From the NCBI GenBank assembly GCA_050745265.1, contig JBOGKE010000042.1, positions 52,242-116,241 on the forward strand: a stretch of 64,000 nucleotides of DNA, read 5' to 3'. Source of the DNA: RH2-MAG17b sp050745265. Its GTDB lineage: Bacteria; Acidobacteriota; Terriglobia; UBA7540. Shown here piece after piece: positions 43,216-52,036 of this stretch; position 1 is the stretch's first letter, and each line of letters begins with the position of its first letter. The translations under genes were made by a program, and so were the position numbers. The notes beneath the pieces were generated by a model. It saw nothing but the letters and a program-made list of their open reading frames with translations. It was not told where the DNA came from and did no database searches.

Positions 43216-45753
43216 TTATCCCGGAATAACCTGGGGTGTCACGAAGAACAGCAGTTCCTGGTTCTGATCGTTGACGTTGCTCGACTTGAAGAGGTTGCCG
43301 ACCACGGGGATGCTTCCGAGCAGCGGGACGTAGGTCGCCGACCGGCCCCTGGTAGTAACCGTGATTCCGCCGAACACCACGGTGCCTCCATCCGGTACCA
43401 GCACCTGAGTGGTTGCCTGCTGCGTGTTGATGCTCGGGCCCGCAAACGTGCTGATCGACCCGAGCGAGGCGTTGTTGACGTAGATGTTCAGGAAGACCTT
43501 CCCGTCGACCGTCACCTGTGGCGTTACCGAGAGCATCAGCGTCGCATTGACGTACTGTACCGCGATGGTGTTGTTGATGTTGGTTTGAATCGGAATTTGC
43601 ACGCCCTGCTGAACCTCGCCGAGAACGTTATCCTGCGTCACGATGGTGGGGCGTGAGATCGTCCGCGCCTGATCGTGTTCTTCGGCCGCCGAGATTGCGG
43701 CATTGATGGCGTACCGGGCGCCCGCGTTGGTGATCGCAAAGGCTCCGAATCCCGTCGCCCCGACTGAAGCCGGCTGGGTGACTGCGGCCAAAGGCGGCAG
43801 CGGCGACGGGGTATTCGCAGTCGCGACAATTCCCTGCCCTGTACCGAACGCGCCGTTCGTGGAGCCGGACCGGTTGCGCGCCGCGTTCCCCAGAACCGAC
43901 GAAAGCGTGCGGCTAAAGTTCGCGCTGGCGAGGATCACGCGCACCTGGATCGAGACCTGCTTCGACTTCGTGTCCAGCTTGTTGATGACGGATTCGATCA
44001 CCGGAATCTGAGACGGAACGTCGGTGATGATGATCGCGTTGTCGCGCGGGTCCTCGACGATGCTGCCGCGATCGCTGAGCACGGTGCCCTGCTTGAATTT
44101 TTTAAGAATCGTAGCAACGCCCGGCACGCCTCCCCCTCCGCCGGAACTGCCACTCGCGCCGCCACCGCCGCAGCTTCCCATGGTGCTGCCTCCGCCTCCA
44201 CCCCCGCCGCCCGATCCGCTGGTGGCGCCGCTTGATGAGGAAGTCTGGTCGCACACGTGTGCGTACTTCAAGCGGCGGAAAATGGTGACGAGCGGCTCGG
44301 ATGAGACTTTGGCCGCCTGGAGATCGGCCTGGGATTTTGCTTCATCGGTAAGCGTCGCCACCTTGGCGATTCTCAGCACATTGCCCTCAAACACTTTGCC
44401 AAGGTCGTTGTCTTTCAGTACGAGGTCGAGGGCTTGATCCCACGGCACGTCATCCAACGCCAGGGTCACGGTCCCCGTGACGTCGGAGTCCACCACGATG
44501 TTTAAGCCGCTGATCTTGTGAATCAGGCGGAAGAAAGTGCGAATGTCCGCATTCACAAGATCGAGCGAAATCAATTTTCCCGTATAAATCGGCGCTGCCT
44601 GCTGGTAGGAAGGAGTCGTGAAAATCGTGCTTTCGAGCGACCGGGGCTGCTGCCCCTGGCTCGCTCCCGCAACCACCTGAGCGGCGCGCACTGCCTCAAG
44701 TGCCTGCGGCGGAGTGTTTTCAGCCACCCGGTTCGGCGCGGATTCCAGTGCGCTCTTCGGACGAACTGCAATCGGCACGGCTCGGCGCGGTCGCGATTCG
44801 GACGTTGTCCGCGCGCCCGGCGCGGGCGGAACTTCGCCGGCGGCGAGCTGAATTGTGTCCGAAGCCTGCCAGTCGACCTCGACGGGCTTTGTCAGGTCAG
44901 CCAGTTCGGCCGACTGCCTCGCCTGCAACTCTTGCGCGAGCCTCGGCGCAACCGTGCCCTTGCGTGCTGTCGCGGCGGCATGTTGGTGAAGAGCCATGGC
45001 AAGGCGCGCCGCTCGGGCCCCGGCGAGCGCAGGCGCTGCGCCCTGGGTAATCCCGTTACGAGCGGGCTCGGCGATTTGAGGGACGCCGGAAGAAAGATGC
45101 GCAACCACGAGGGCGACCAATGGGGAGTACGCACGGATCGGGGCCACTCGAGCCGGGGGCAGCACTGCGGTGTACTTCGGGCTCGCGCGCTCAGCACGTG
45201 GCACCTCCGCCCGTTCGAGCTCCGCGAGCAGGCCAATAGGATTCTCGAAAACAAAGGGCTGATACGTGACTCGCCGCGCCGGTCGCATGCCCGCGGCAGC
45301 ACGGCTTGGTCCGGGCGCAACAGCGATTGAAGTTCTGCGGTCGATCGCGACTGCGGGAAGATCTCTGGCGGCGCTGAACTGCGGTCCGGTACCCAGGCTC
45401 GCGCTGTCGGGCTCCTGCGTTGGGTTCGGCATCCCGACGAGCCGGAACAGAGCCGGGGCGGAGTAGAGTGACGGAATCGCCGCCGGACCTGCGGAGCCGT
45501 CGCCAACCCGCAATGCTGCCGGCGCTTTGCCGTTGTCGCTGGCTTCAATAGAGCGGCGCGCGAATGAAACCGCGCTGCCCTGATACGGACTGCCGATGCC
45601 AATCAGAAGCCCACCGGAAAAGCCGGGGGACAGCGTGCTCGTCTGACGGGCGTTGGCCGGCTGCTTGGTGGCGGCGCGCTGTCTGACCGGCGTAAACACC
45701 GTCGCTACTAGGAATGAGACCAGCAGCAATTCCGGCAGATGCTTTTCTCTCAT
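43216..45753 (-). CDS. pilQ: Type IV pilus secretin PilQ
   Basis: This 845-residue outer-membrane secretin has a signal peptide start (MREKHLPELLLVSFLVATVF), then about 370 residues of low-complexity, Pro/Ala-rich sequence, a secretin-associated N0 domain (VNADIRTFFRLIHKISG then LNIVVDSDVTGTVTLALDDV), an N1 region, and the C-terminal secretin gate (QTNINNTIAVQYVNATLML through GSIPVVGNLFKSS). A Gly/Ser/Cys loop (about residues 500-542, encoded at 44128-44250) interrupts the N1 region and contains two cysteines. Its ATG overlaps the pilP stop in ATGA. PilQ forms the pore for the pilus fibre. Confidence 0.92.
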   Translation of the reverse strand: MREKHLPELLLVSFLVATVFTPVRQRAATKQPANARQTSTLSPGFSGGLLIGIGSPYQGSAVSFARRSIEASDNGKAPAALRVGDGSAGPAAIPSLYSAPALFRLVGMPNPTQEPDSASLGTGPQFSAARDLPAVAIDRRTSIAVAPGPSRAAAGMRPARRVTYQPFVFENPIGLLAELERAEVPRAERASPKYTAVLPPARVAPIRAYSPLVALVVAHLSSGVPQIAEPARNGITQGAAPALAGARAARLAMALHQHAAATARKGTVAPRLAQELQARQSAELADLTKPVEVDWQASDTIQLAAGEVPPAPGARTTSESRPRRAVPIAVRPKSALESAPNRVAENTPPQALEAVRAAQVVAGASQGQQPRSLESTIFTTPSYQQAAPIYTGKLISLDLVNADIRTFFRLIHKISGLNIVVDSDVTGTVTLALDDVPWDQALDLVLKDNDLGKVFEGNVLRIAKVATLTDEAKSQADLQAAKVSSEPLVTIFRRLKYAHVCDQTSSSSGATSGSGGGGGGGGSTMGSCGGGGASGSSGGGGGVPGVATILKKFKQGTVLSDRGSIVEDPRDNAIIITDVPSQIPVIESVINKLDTKSKQVSIQVRVILASANFSRTLSSVLGNAARNRSGSTNGAFGTGQGIVATANTPSPLPPLAAVTQPASVGATGFGAFAITNAGARYAINAAISAAEEHDQARTISRPTIVTQDNVLGEVQQGVQIPIQTNINNTIAVQYVNATLMLSVTPQVTVDGKVFLNIYVNNASLGSISTFAGPSINTQQATTQVLVPDGGTVVFGGITVTTRGRSATYVPLLGSIPVVGNLFKSSNVNDQNQELLFFVTPQVIPG

Positions 45754-46346
45754 CGTCCTTCTCCCGCTTTCGGTCTCAGCCGCTTCACCGCTTGACGGAC
45801 GCTCACTTGACCCTTTGGGCCGCGGAGCCGCTCCGCAAAGTAGATCGCGCCGGCAGTGATCTCAGCTACACTTCCGTCGTAGAGCTGTTCGTTTGCCGTC
45901 AGAAAATAGGCGCGATTGCTGGTGCTCGTGGTCACGACGGCAATCATGCTGTGACCCTCAGATAGAACCCCTTCGAGCTTCAAGTCGGCGATAATCAGAC
46001 CGGCCGGTCCCGGCGGCAGATTTGCTGGCAGTGCCCTCACGCCCAGCCCGTCCTTCGATGACGGAGGCGGAGGCAGCCGGAAGGGATCGCGCTTGCCGGC
46101 AAAGCCCGTAGCATTCGCTGCGGCAGGAGGACTGTCCCCCGGCGCCGGCGCCGCTAGGGCGACGGCAACGCTTGCGACCCGATAAGTACGCGACCTCTGC
46201 GCAGCAGACTGCGCGCCCCGCGGCTGAGCCGCTGAAGCGAGCGACGCGCACAGTGCGGCTATCGCGGTTCCGTACAATAGCCAAGGCAATCTCTCGCGAA
46301 ATGTTCTGCGCAGCCTGCTCTTCTCGCCGGGCGATTTGATTTTCAT
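45750..46346 (-). CDS. pilP: Type IV pilus assembly protein PilP
   Basis: This 198-residue protein has an N-terminal membrane helix (LPWLLYGTAIAALCASLASA), a long disordered linker, the PilP start GKRDPFRLPPPPSS, and the beta domain with LIIADLKLEGVLSEGHSMIA through AYFLTANEQLYDG. PilP links PilN/PilO to PilQ in the periplasm. Canonical PilP is a lipoprotein; no lipobox cysteine is seen at the expected position. The ATG after GCAGGTTGCTGAA is chosen; longer starts extend into the gap after pilO. Confidence 0.88.
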   Translation of the reverse strand: MKIKSPGEKSRLRRTFRERLPWLLYGTAIAALCASLASAAQPRGAQSAAQRSRTYRVASVAVALAAPAPGDSPPAAANATGFAGKRDPFRLPPPPSSKDGLGVRALPANLPPGPAGLIIADLKLEGVLSEGHSMIAVVTTSTSNRAYFLTANEQLYDGSVAEITAGAIYFAERLRGPKGQVSVRQAVKRLRPKAGEGR

Positions 46347-46441
46347 TTCAGCAACCTGCAACTTTCTCGCGCCGGGCGCCCGCCCCGGCTCACTGCTCCC
46401 ATCACTCTCATCGGCAATCGTCACGACAGCCGCGCCGCACC

Positions 46442-47083
46442 TCACCGCGCTACGGTGGGCCCGTGAGCGCCGCCCGGCCGTGGCTGGTCCGACGCCGCGC
46501 GCGGGCTCGCGTAGAAGGTTGTCAGCACGCAATTCGCGGCTACCGTTTCCGAAGGCGACGTCTGGTATGAGCCTGCGCCGCGTGCAGATTTCACGGAGGC
46601 GAGCGACAGTCCCGAGACGTTTACGATGCGCTGGCTCCCTGCGAGGCGTCTAAAGAAGTCCAGCATCGCGTAATAGGTGCCGTCGATATGGGCGCGAAAG
46701 GGCATCTGCATGAAATAAGCATTCTTAGCAGGCGTCGACGCATCCAGGTCACGGAGGTGCACGGACGACGCCCGCGCCGTACTGTACAACATGCTCACAA
46801 ACTGATCATCGGCCGGCTGGTCAGGAACGATTGCGCGGAGCTCCGCCAGCCGCTTTTGAGACCGCGTAATCTTCTGCGCGAGCTCAGCCCGCTGGATCTC
46901 AAGCAGGCGCCCGCGCGCGTTCTGAGCGTGAAGCGTTGCGACCTGGGATCCCACTTGTTCGGCCTGCCCGCTGAGCGGCAACGCGAAGTCGTAGAAGACC
47001 ACGATCGCCAGCGCCACCGGCAACACCGCCAGCAGCAGGCCTTGCCGCGCGGGCGGGAGATCGCTGAACTTCCTTGAAGCCAT
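46442..47083 (-). CDS. pilO: Type IV pilus assembly protein PilO
   Basis: This 213-residue protein has one N-terminal membrane helix (GLLLAVLPVALAIVVFYDF), a coiled coil and a C-terminal ferredoxin-like domain (FRAHIDGTYYAMLDFFRRLA then IVNVSGLSLAS). PilO pairs with PilN in the inner-membrane alignment complex. The ATG has AAGGAG eight bases upstream; pilN ends 17 bases before. Confidence 0.9.
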   Translation of the reverse strand: MASRKFSDLPPARQGLLLAVLPVALAIVVFYDFALPLSGQAEQVGSQVATLHAQNARGRLLEIQRAELAQKITRSQKRLAELRAIVPDQPADDQFVSMLYSTARASSVHLRDLDASTPAKNAYFMQMPFRAHIDGTYYAMLDFFRRLAGSQRIVNVSGLSLASVKSARGAGSYQTSPSETVAANCVLTTFYASPRAASDQPRPGGAHGPTVAR

Positions 47084-47100
47084 GCTCAAATCTCCTTGGT

Positions 47101-47736
47101 TTATCGACCCGGAGGCCGCCCCGGTGTGCCGGAGGGGGGAGCCGGCAGCGCCGAAGCGGCCATCTCTACAGGAGGTGTGTAGGAGCATTCCAGGTCGAAC
47201 TTGAAGCTGACCCTCGTGCCTTGGTCATCTTCAAAAACTTGCCGCAACTCGATCGCGCCAAACGTGCCGGATGTCTCGAGTGAGGCAATAAAGCCAGCCA
47301 CGGCCGCGACAGTGTCCGACTGCCCTTGCAGACTGAGGCGGCCATTTTGGCTGGTCACGGAGGTTAGGTAGACGCCGTTCACCCGGTCGGCCGCATTGCC
47401 CAAGCGCGCCATGAGATCAAGCGGCCCGGTGCGGTTCTTTTCCAGCGTCTGAATTACATCGATGTGCCGGTTGATTTCGGAAAGCTGCGACTCGTACTGC
47501 CGGTTTTGCGCTTCGACCGCGGTGAGGCGCGCCGCCTCCTGCCGCTCGCTCACGAGCTGACGGTTGAGAGTGTCGATCTGATGCGTCCAGTACTCGTAAA
47601 GCAATCCGACCACGGCGAAGGAGATCACCAGCGCCAGCAAGGGAAAGAATTCCTTGCGATCCCGCAAGCCGCCCCGCGCCGCGGTTTTCGCTTCCACCTG
47701 CTTCTCGGAAGATTGAATCAGGTTAATTCGGATCAT
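47101..47736 (-). CDS. pilN: Type IV pilus assembly protein PilN
   Basis: This 211-residue protein starts MIRINLIQSSEKQ, the conserved cytoplasmic INLL-like segment that binds PilM, followed by a membrane helix (FFPLLALVISFAVVGLLYEY), a coiled coil and a ferredoxin-like domain (NGVYLTSVTSQNGRLSLQGQ). Its start overlaps the pilM stop in ATGA. It works with PilO, PilP and PilM. Confidence 0.93.
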   Translation of the reverse strand: MIRINLIQSSEKQVEAKTAARGGLRDRKEFFPLLALVISFAVVGLLYEYWTHQIDTLNRQLVSERQEAARLTAVEAQNRQYESQLSEINRHIDVIQTLEKNRTGPLDLMARLGNAADRVNGVYLTSVTSQNGRLSLQGQSDTVAAVAGFIASLETSGTFGAIELRQVFEDDQGTRVSFKFDLECSYTPPVEMAASALPAPPSGTPGRPPGR

Positions 47737-48797
47737 GCTGCGTCAAAGCCTCTCAACGCCAAGCCTACGGCGACGGTCATTCGCGGGCTCAGCTCGCTCA
47801 CGAATGCCGGATCAAATTTTCCAGGATTCACTTGTACTTTCCGGAAGGGGTCAAGAATTTCCACCGGTATGCCAAACTCGCTCTTGAGGAGTTCGATCAG
47901 ACCGTGGATTCGCGCCGTTCCTCCGGCCAAATAGATTGCCTGGATGGGATCGGGCGAAGTGGTTTGCCGGAAATAATCAAACGTCTTCTGAATTTCGAGC
48001 AATAACAGCTCCGAAATCGAGCGCAGGTGCGGCAGTTCCGCTTCGGACGGCAGGTGCGGAAGCGCTACGCCCATCTTCAGCTTTTCCGCGTCCTCAAAGC
48101 TCAGGCGCAGCTCTTTCTGCAGAATGTCGGTGTACTGATTTCCTCCCACCGAAACGTCGCGCGTGAACAGCGGCATGCCGCCACGGGTGATGTTGATGTT
48201 CATGATGCTGGCCCCGATATTCAGAAGCGCGATCGTCTGGTCCGGCGGCGGATCGTAGCTGAGCTCAAACGCATTCTGCAGGGCAAAGGCGTCGATATCC
48301 ATCACGACCGGAACTTTGTTCGCCTGGTTCAGGACGCTGGCATGGCTTTGCATCTTCTCGCGCTTCACCGCGAGCAGCAGAACGTCGAGCCGGTTGCCCG
48401 CGGCCGCGGGTCCGAGAACGTAATAGTTGATATTCACTTCCTCGAGATCGAAACGGATGTTCTGAACCGCTTCGCGCTGGACCGCGGCCTCCAGCTCTTC
48501 CTCAGTCGCCGCCGTCACCGCCAACCGCTTGACGATCACAGAATTGCCCGAAACCGACGTGGCGACTTTCGCCTGAGTGATCTTGTGGTCGGTGAAAATT
48601 TTCTCGATGGTATTTGAGACCGAAAGCGAATCCATGATCGCGCCGTCCACAATCGTGTCCTGGCTCAACTGGTCGACCGCCAGGCTGACCAGCTCGTAGC
48701 CGTCGTGCTTCGGGCGGAGTTCGACGGCCTTGACCGAGCTCGATCCGATGTCGAGCCCAACCAGCCCCTGCCGCTTCCTTTTGCCTGATCCGAACAT
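47733..48797 (-). CDS. pilM: Type IV pilus assembly ATPase-fold protein PilM
   Basis: This 354-residue cytoplasmic, actin/FtsA-like protein begins MFGSGKRKRQGLVGLDIGSS then VKAVEL, with nucleotide-binding motifs LNIGASIMNINITRGGMPLF and AIYLAGGTARIHGLIELL. PilM binds the PilN tail and organises the inner-membrane pilus complex. The ATG has TGGAG eight bases upstream; a start at 48866 would extend over the upstream helix-turn-helix gene. Confidence 0.93.
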   Translation of the reverse strand: MFGSGKRKRQGLVGLDIGSSSVKAVELRPKHDGYELVSLAVDQLSQDTIVDGAIMDSLSVSNTIEKIFTDHKITQAKVATSVSGNSVIVKRLAVTAATEEELEAAVQREAVQNIRFDLEEVNINYYVLGPAAAGNRLDVLLLAVKREKMQSHASVLNQANKVPVVMDIDAFALQNAFELSYDPPPDQTIALLNIGASIMNINITRGGMPLFTRDVSVGGNQYTDILQKELRLSFEDAEKLKMGVALPHLPSEAELPHLRSISELLLLEIQKTFDYFRQTTSPDPIQAIYLAGGTARIHGLIELLKSEFGIPVEILDPFRKVQVNPGKFDPAFVSELSPRMTVAVGLALRGFDAA

Positions 48798-48814
48798 TGT
48801 GTGCTCCAGAACTC

Positions 48815-49018
48815 CTAACGCGTGCTGAGGGTTTTCCCGTGATGCCAGCTCTCCTTCTCCATCCACCGGTCGAGGACGTCCTTTTTGAGCCGCCAGCGAC
48901 TGCCGAGCTTGAAAGCCGGAATTTTTTCCTCCGAGATATACTTGTAGAGGGTCTCCTTGGAGACGCCGAGATACACCGACGCTTCCCGAACGTTCATCAC
49001 TTCCCGAAACTGTGCCAT
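48815..49018 (-). CDS. Excisionase/MerR-type small helix-turn-helix protein
   Basis: This 67-residue protein starts MAQFREVMNVREASVYLGVS, then KETLYKYISEEKIPAFKLGS and RWRLKKDVLDRWMEKE. This is the winged helix-turn-helix of the excisionase family (HTH_17). Such proteins in operons with type IV pilus genes are known in several phyla but their role is unclear; control of the pil operon is a reasonable guess. It ends 17 bases before pilM. An upstream in-frame start at 49093 would add 25 residues. Confidence 0.8.
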   Translation of the reverse strand: MAQFREVMNVREASVYLGVSKETLYKYISEEKIPAFKLGSRWRLKKDVLDRWMEKESWHHGKTLSTR

Positions 49019-49127
49019 GCCTTGAACCGCCTCCGACGAACGGAGCACCCTCCCCGCGTTACCGGGAACCTTGCGATTACTGGTTATCGGCACAGTTTTG
49101 CCTTATATTAACTACATTGTCAACTAA

Positions 49128-49155
49128 ATTATAAGGTAATAATCTATTGATGCAA
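49128..49155 (-). promoter_or_regulatory. Candidate promoter of the pil operon
   Basis: An AT-rich divergent region holds, on the minus strand, TTGCAT (49155-49150) and a perfect TATAAT (49133-49128) separated by 16 bases. An inverted repeat CCTTATA (49101-49107) / TATAAGG (49130-49136) and a repeated TAGTT word lie over the -10 and the likely start, suggesting an operator, possibly for the first gene's own helix-turn-helix product. Confidence 0.5.
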
Positions 49156-49413
49156 TCTGCGGCCCGGCCAGACGCGGCGCGCTGCCCCTCCTGTGGGCGA
49201 AAAGACCATGCTTTTGTGGAGTTTGCAGTATTATCGCCGAATCGGCACGGATGGGACCGTCGGATGCCGGTATTTGACGTACTCTCCGCCGCGGCGGCTC
49301 GGCAAGCGCAGGCGCGAGTCAGCCCATCCCATGCTCCGGGCGCTGCGCTCGAAAGGCGGTATTCTGATAACTTAGCCATCAGCACGCCTCGGAACACTCA
49401 GGAGGAATCTCTA

Positions 49414-50034
49414 ATGCGCCCATGGGACGGGTACTTAAGCATGGCGGCGGATTGGGACGCAGAATTTTCGCGTAGCCGCGCGCTGCACGGCGGGAGGGTT
49501 CACTGCCGCGAGGGTTGTTGCGACTGTTGCAGCCAGATGTTCCCGATCACGGAACTCGAGGCCGCGTACATTTCCCACGCGGTCAAACAGCTTCCCGAAC
49601 CGCGCCGCGAGGAATTGAAGAGCCGCGCCGTGCTCTATCTTTCGAAGCGCGAAGAGCTATTCGCCAGCCGCAGCGTTCCCGACGCCTGGGGAGCACTGCC
49701 GCCGCCCGGCTTGCGGCTTCCCTGCCCCGCGCTCGAAGATGGCGCGTGCAGCATTTACGAACACCGTCCGATGATCTGCCGCAAATATGGCATTCCGCTC
49801 TACAACCCGCAAAAGCCGGGTCAGATCTTCGCTTGCGAGCTCAATTTCAAGCCGGGCGAAGAGATTCTCGATTCCGAATTGGTTCAGATCCACACAGAGC
49901 TTTCTAATCGGTGGGCAGCCGTCCAAGCGGATTACAACGAGCGCGGCGGGCGCCGCGACCCGAAACCCCTTACCGTTGCGCGCGCTATCGTGGAAGATTT
50001 CGAACCGTACCTGCCGGACAACGACCCCATCTAG
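49414..50034 (+). CDS. YkgJ-family cysteine-cluster protein
   Basis: This 206-residue protein has the eight-cysteine zinc/iron chelating pattern of the family: CREGCCDCC near residue 34, then CPALEDGACSIYEHRPMICRKYGIPL, and a further cysteine in FACELNF. Family members are small metal-binding proteins of unknown role. The ATG is chosen for the AGGAGG eight bases upstream. It is transcribed away from the pil operon. Confidence 0.85.
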   Translation: MRPWDGYLSMAADWDAEFSRSRALHGGRVHCREGCCDCCSQMFPITELEAAYISHAVKQLPEPRREELKSRAVLYLSKREELFASRSVPDAWGALPPPGLRLPCPALEDGACSIYEHRPMICRKYGIPLYNPQKPGQIFACELNFKPGEEILDSELVQIHTELSNRWAAVQADYNERGGRRDPKPLTVARAIVEDFEPYLPDNDPI

Positions 50035-50042
50035 CGGGAAGC

Positions 50043-50120
50043 GTAGACCTGCCTTTTTGGGGTCTGCGGCTTTTGCCTTCCGCTGCCGGAGAACCCGCGG
50101 ACCCGAAAAGGAGCGGCTAC
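50043..50120. repeat. REPIN after the cysteine-cluster gene
   Basis: The first arm reads GTAGACCTGCC-TTTTT-GGGGTCTGCGGCTTTTG; the second, inverted, reads CCCGCGGACCCGAAAAGGAG then CGGCTAC. It belongs to the same GCAGACC subtype as the cluster at 34865-34999. The TTTTG run after the first hairpin could terminate the upstream gene. Confidence 0.7.
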
Positions 50121-50227
50121 GCGCTACAAATTGCCAGCACGCCTCGCGGCACGCCGTCACGCCTCACCGCCTCTCGCATCACGTATACTGAAACCTGCTT
50201 CGATTCCGTCGCTGAGAGGAGACGCCC

Positions 50228-51898
50228 TTGCCGCCGCTGCCCACCCGGATCGACCCGAAATCACAGGAGTTCGAGCGGAATGCCCGCGCGATGGCGGACG
50301 TCGTGCGCGCGATCAAGAATGAAGAGGAAACGCTCCGCGCGGGTGGCGGCGAGCGGGCTGTCAAATCGCAGCACGAGAAGGGCCGCCTGACGGCGAGAGA
50401 GAGGGTAGCGCGGCTGATCGATCCCGAATCGGATTTCTTTGAGCTGGGAATCTACGCCGCTTGGGGCATGTATGAGGAGTGGGGCGGAGCGCCGGCCGCG
50501 GGCGTGATCGCTGGCCTCGGGCGCGTCAAAGACCGGCTGGTAATGATCGTTGCGAACGACGCCACCGTCAAGGCCGGAGCGTTCTTTCCCCTCACCGCCA
50601 AGAAAGTAATTCGGGCGCAGAACATCGCGCTCGCCTCCCATATCCCCACCATCTACCTTGTCGATTCTTCCGGCATTTTCCTGCCGCTTCAGGAAGACGT
50701 TTTTCCTGACACGGACGATTTCGGCCGTGTTTTCCGCAACAACGCCGTGATGAGCGCCGAGGGTATTCCACAGATCACGGCCATCATGGGGATGTGCGTG
50801 GCCGGCGGGGCGTATTTGCCGGTGATGTGTGATCACATTCTGATGACGGAGGGAAGCGGGCTGTTCCTGGCGGGCCCGGCGCTGGTACAGGCGGCGATTG
50901 GACAGCAAACCTCGGCCGAAGAACTGGGCGGCGCGAAGATGCACGCGCGAATCAGCGGCACGGCAGACTTCCGCGAGCCCAACGACGAAGCATGCCTGGA
51001 GCGCATCCGCGCCTTGATTGACAAAATGGGATCGCGGCCTCCCGCGCCGTTTGACCATCAGACCGCCGAGCCGCCCGCCTACCCGGCGGAAGAGATCTAC
51101 GGCGTGTTTTCGGCCGGACCGGCGCGGCCGTACGACATGCGCGAAATCATCGCGCGCATTGTCGATGCCTCATCGTTTGAGGAATACCGCGCCGAGTACG
51201 GCGAGACCGTGCTGTGCGGGTACGCGCGAATCGGCGGCTGGGCGGTGGGGATTGTCGCCAACCAGCGGCAGCACGCTCATACCGTCGCTCCGGGCACCGG
51301 CCAAAAGCGGATCGAGTTCGGCGGCGTGATCTACACCGCCTCCGCCGAAAAGGCCGCGCGCTTCATCATGGACTGCAACCAGAATCTGATCCCGCTCATC
51401 TTCCTGCACGACGTTAACGGCTTTATGGTGGGCAAGGAAGCCGAGTGGAGCGGAATTATCCGCGCCGGCGCCAAAATGGTGAATGCGGTGTCGAACAGCG
51501 TCGTTCCCAAAATCACCGTCATTTGCGGCGGCAGTTTCGGCGCCGGGCACTACGCCATGTGCGGCAAGGCGTATGATCCGCGCTTTATCTTCGCCTGGCC
51601 GACCGCGCGTTACGCGGTGATGAGCGGGGCTTCGGCCGCTTCGACGCTGGTCGAGATTCGGCTTCGCCAGCTCGAACGCGAAGGGAAAAAACTGAGCGAA
51701 GGTGAGAAGAAAGAACTCTTCGAATCCGTCCGCTCGACCTACGAGCGCCAGAGCGATCCGCGTTATGGGGCGGCCAGACTCTGGGTGGATGCGATCATCG
51801 ATCCGGCCGACACGCGAGAGGCACTGGTGTGGGCGCTCGAGGCCGCGGCGCTGAACGCCGAAGTCCGGGAATTCAAAACCGGCGTGCTGCAGACTTGA
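50228..51898 (+). CDS. Acyl-CoA carboxylase beta subunit (methylcrotonyl/propionyl-CoA type)
   Basis: This 556-residue carboxyltransferase transfers CO2 from biotin to an acyl-CoA. Family motifs include QHEKGRLTARERVARLIDP, FGRVFRNNAVMSAEGIPQI (biotin-site loop), MCVAGGAYLPVMCDHILMTE, TSAEELGGAKMH and VICGGSFGAGHYAMCGKAYD. The arrangement is closest to methylcrotonyl-CoA carboxylase beta, consistent with the HMG-CoA lyase gene downstream, since both act in leucine breakdown. The TTG start has GAGAGGAG just upstream. The alpha (biotin) subunit is not in the window. Confidence 0.9.
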   Translation: MPPLPTRIDPKSQEFERNARAMADVVRAIKNEEETLRAGGGERAVKSQHEKGRLTARERVARLIDPESDFFELGIYAAWGMYEEWGGAPAAGVIAGLGRVKDRLVMIVANDATVKAGAFFPLTAKKVIRAQNIALASHIPTIYLVDSSGIFLPLQEDVFPDTDDFGRVFRNNAVMSAEGIPQITAIMGMCVAGGAYLPVMCDHILMTEGSGLFLAGPALVQAAIGQQTSAEELGGAKMHARISGTADFREPNDEACLERIRALIDKMGSRPPAPFDHQTAEPPAYPAEEIYGVFSAGPARPYDMREIIARIVDASSFEEYRAEYGETVLCGYARIGGWAVGIVANQRQHAHTVAPGTGQKRIEFGGVIYTASAEKAARFIMDCNQNLIPLIFLHDVNGFMVGKEAEWSGIIRAGAKMVNAVSNSVVPKITVICGGSFGAGHYAMCGKAYDPRFIFAWPTARYAVMSGASAASTLVEIRLRQLEREGKKLSEGEKKELFESVRSTYERQSDPRYGAARLWVDAIIDPADTREALVWALEAAALNAEVREFKTGVLQT

Positions 51899-51903
51899 AA
51901 GCA

Positions 51904-52020
51904 ATTCCAGATTCCAAATTCAAGATTCCAAATTCCAGACCAGATTCCACGCTCCAGATTTCAGGTTCCGCATTCCCACACGATGTTGTACTCTGGAATC
52001 CGGAATTTTGAATCTGGAAT
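51904..52020. repeat. Left flank of GGAATC/TTGAATTTGG repeats around the four-helix-bundle gene
   Basis: ATTCCAGATTCCAAATTC and AAGATTCCAAATTCCAG lie at 51904-51939, followed near 51992-52020 by CTGGAATCCGGAATTTTGAA then TCTGGAATC in inverted orientation. The outer part is an inverted near-copy of the repeat at 52561-52621, so the gene lies between inverted repeats. Confidence 0.65.
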
Positions 52021-52036
52021 CGACCAAGGCGGACTG

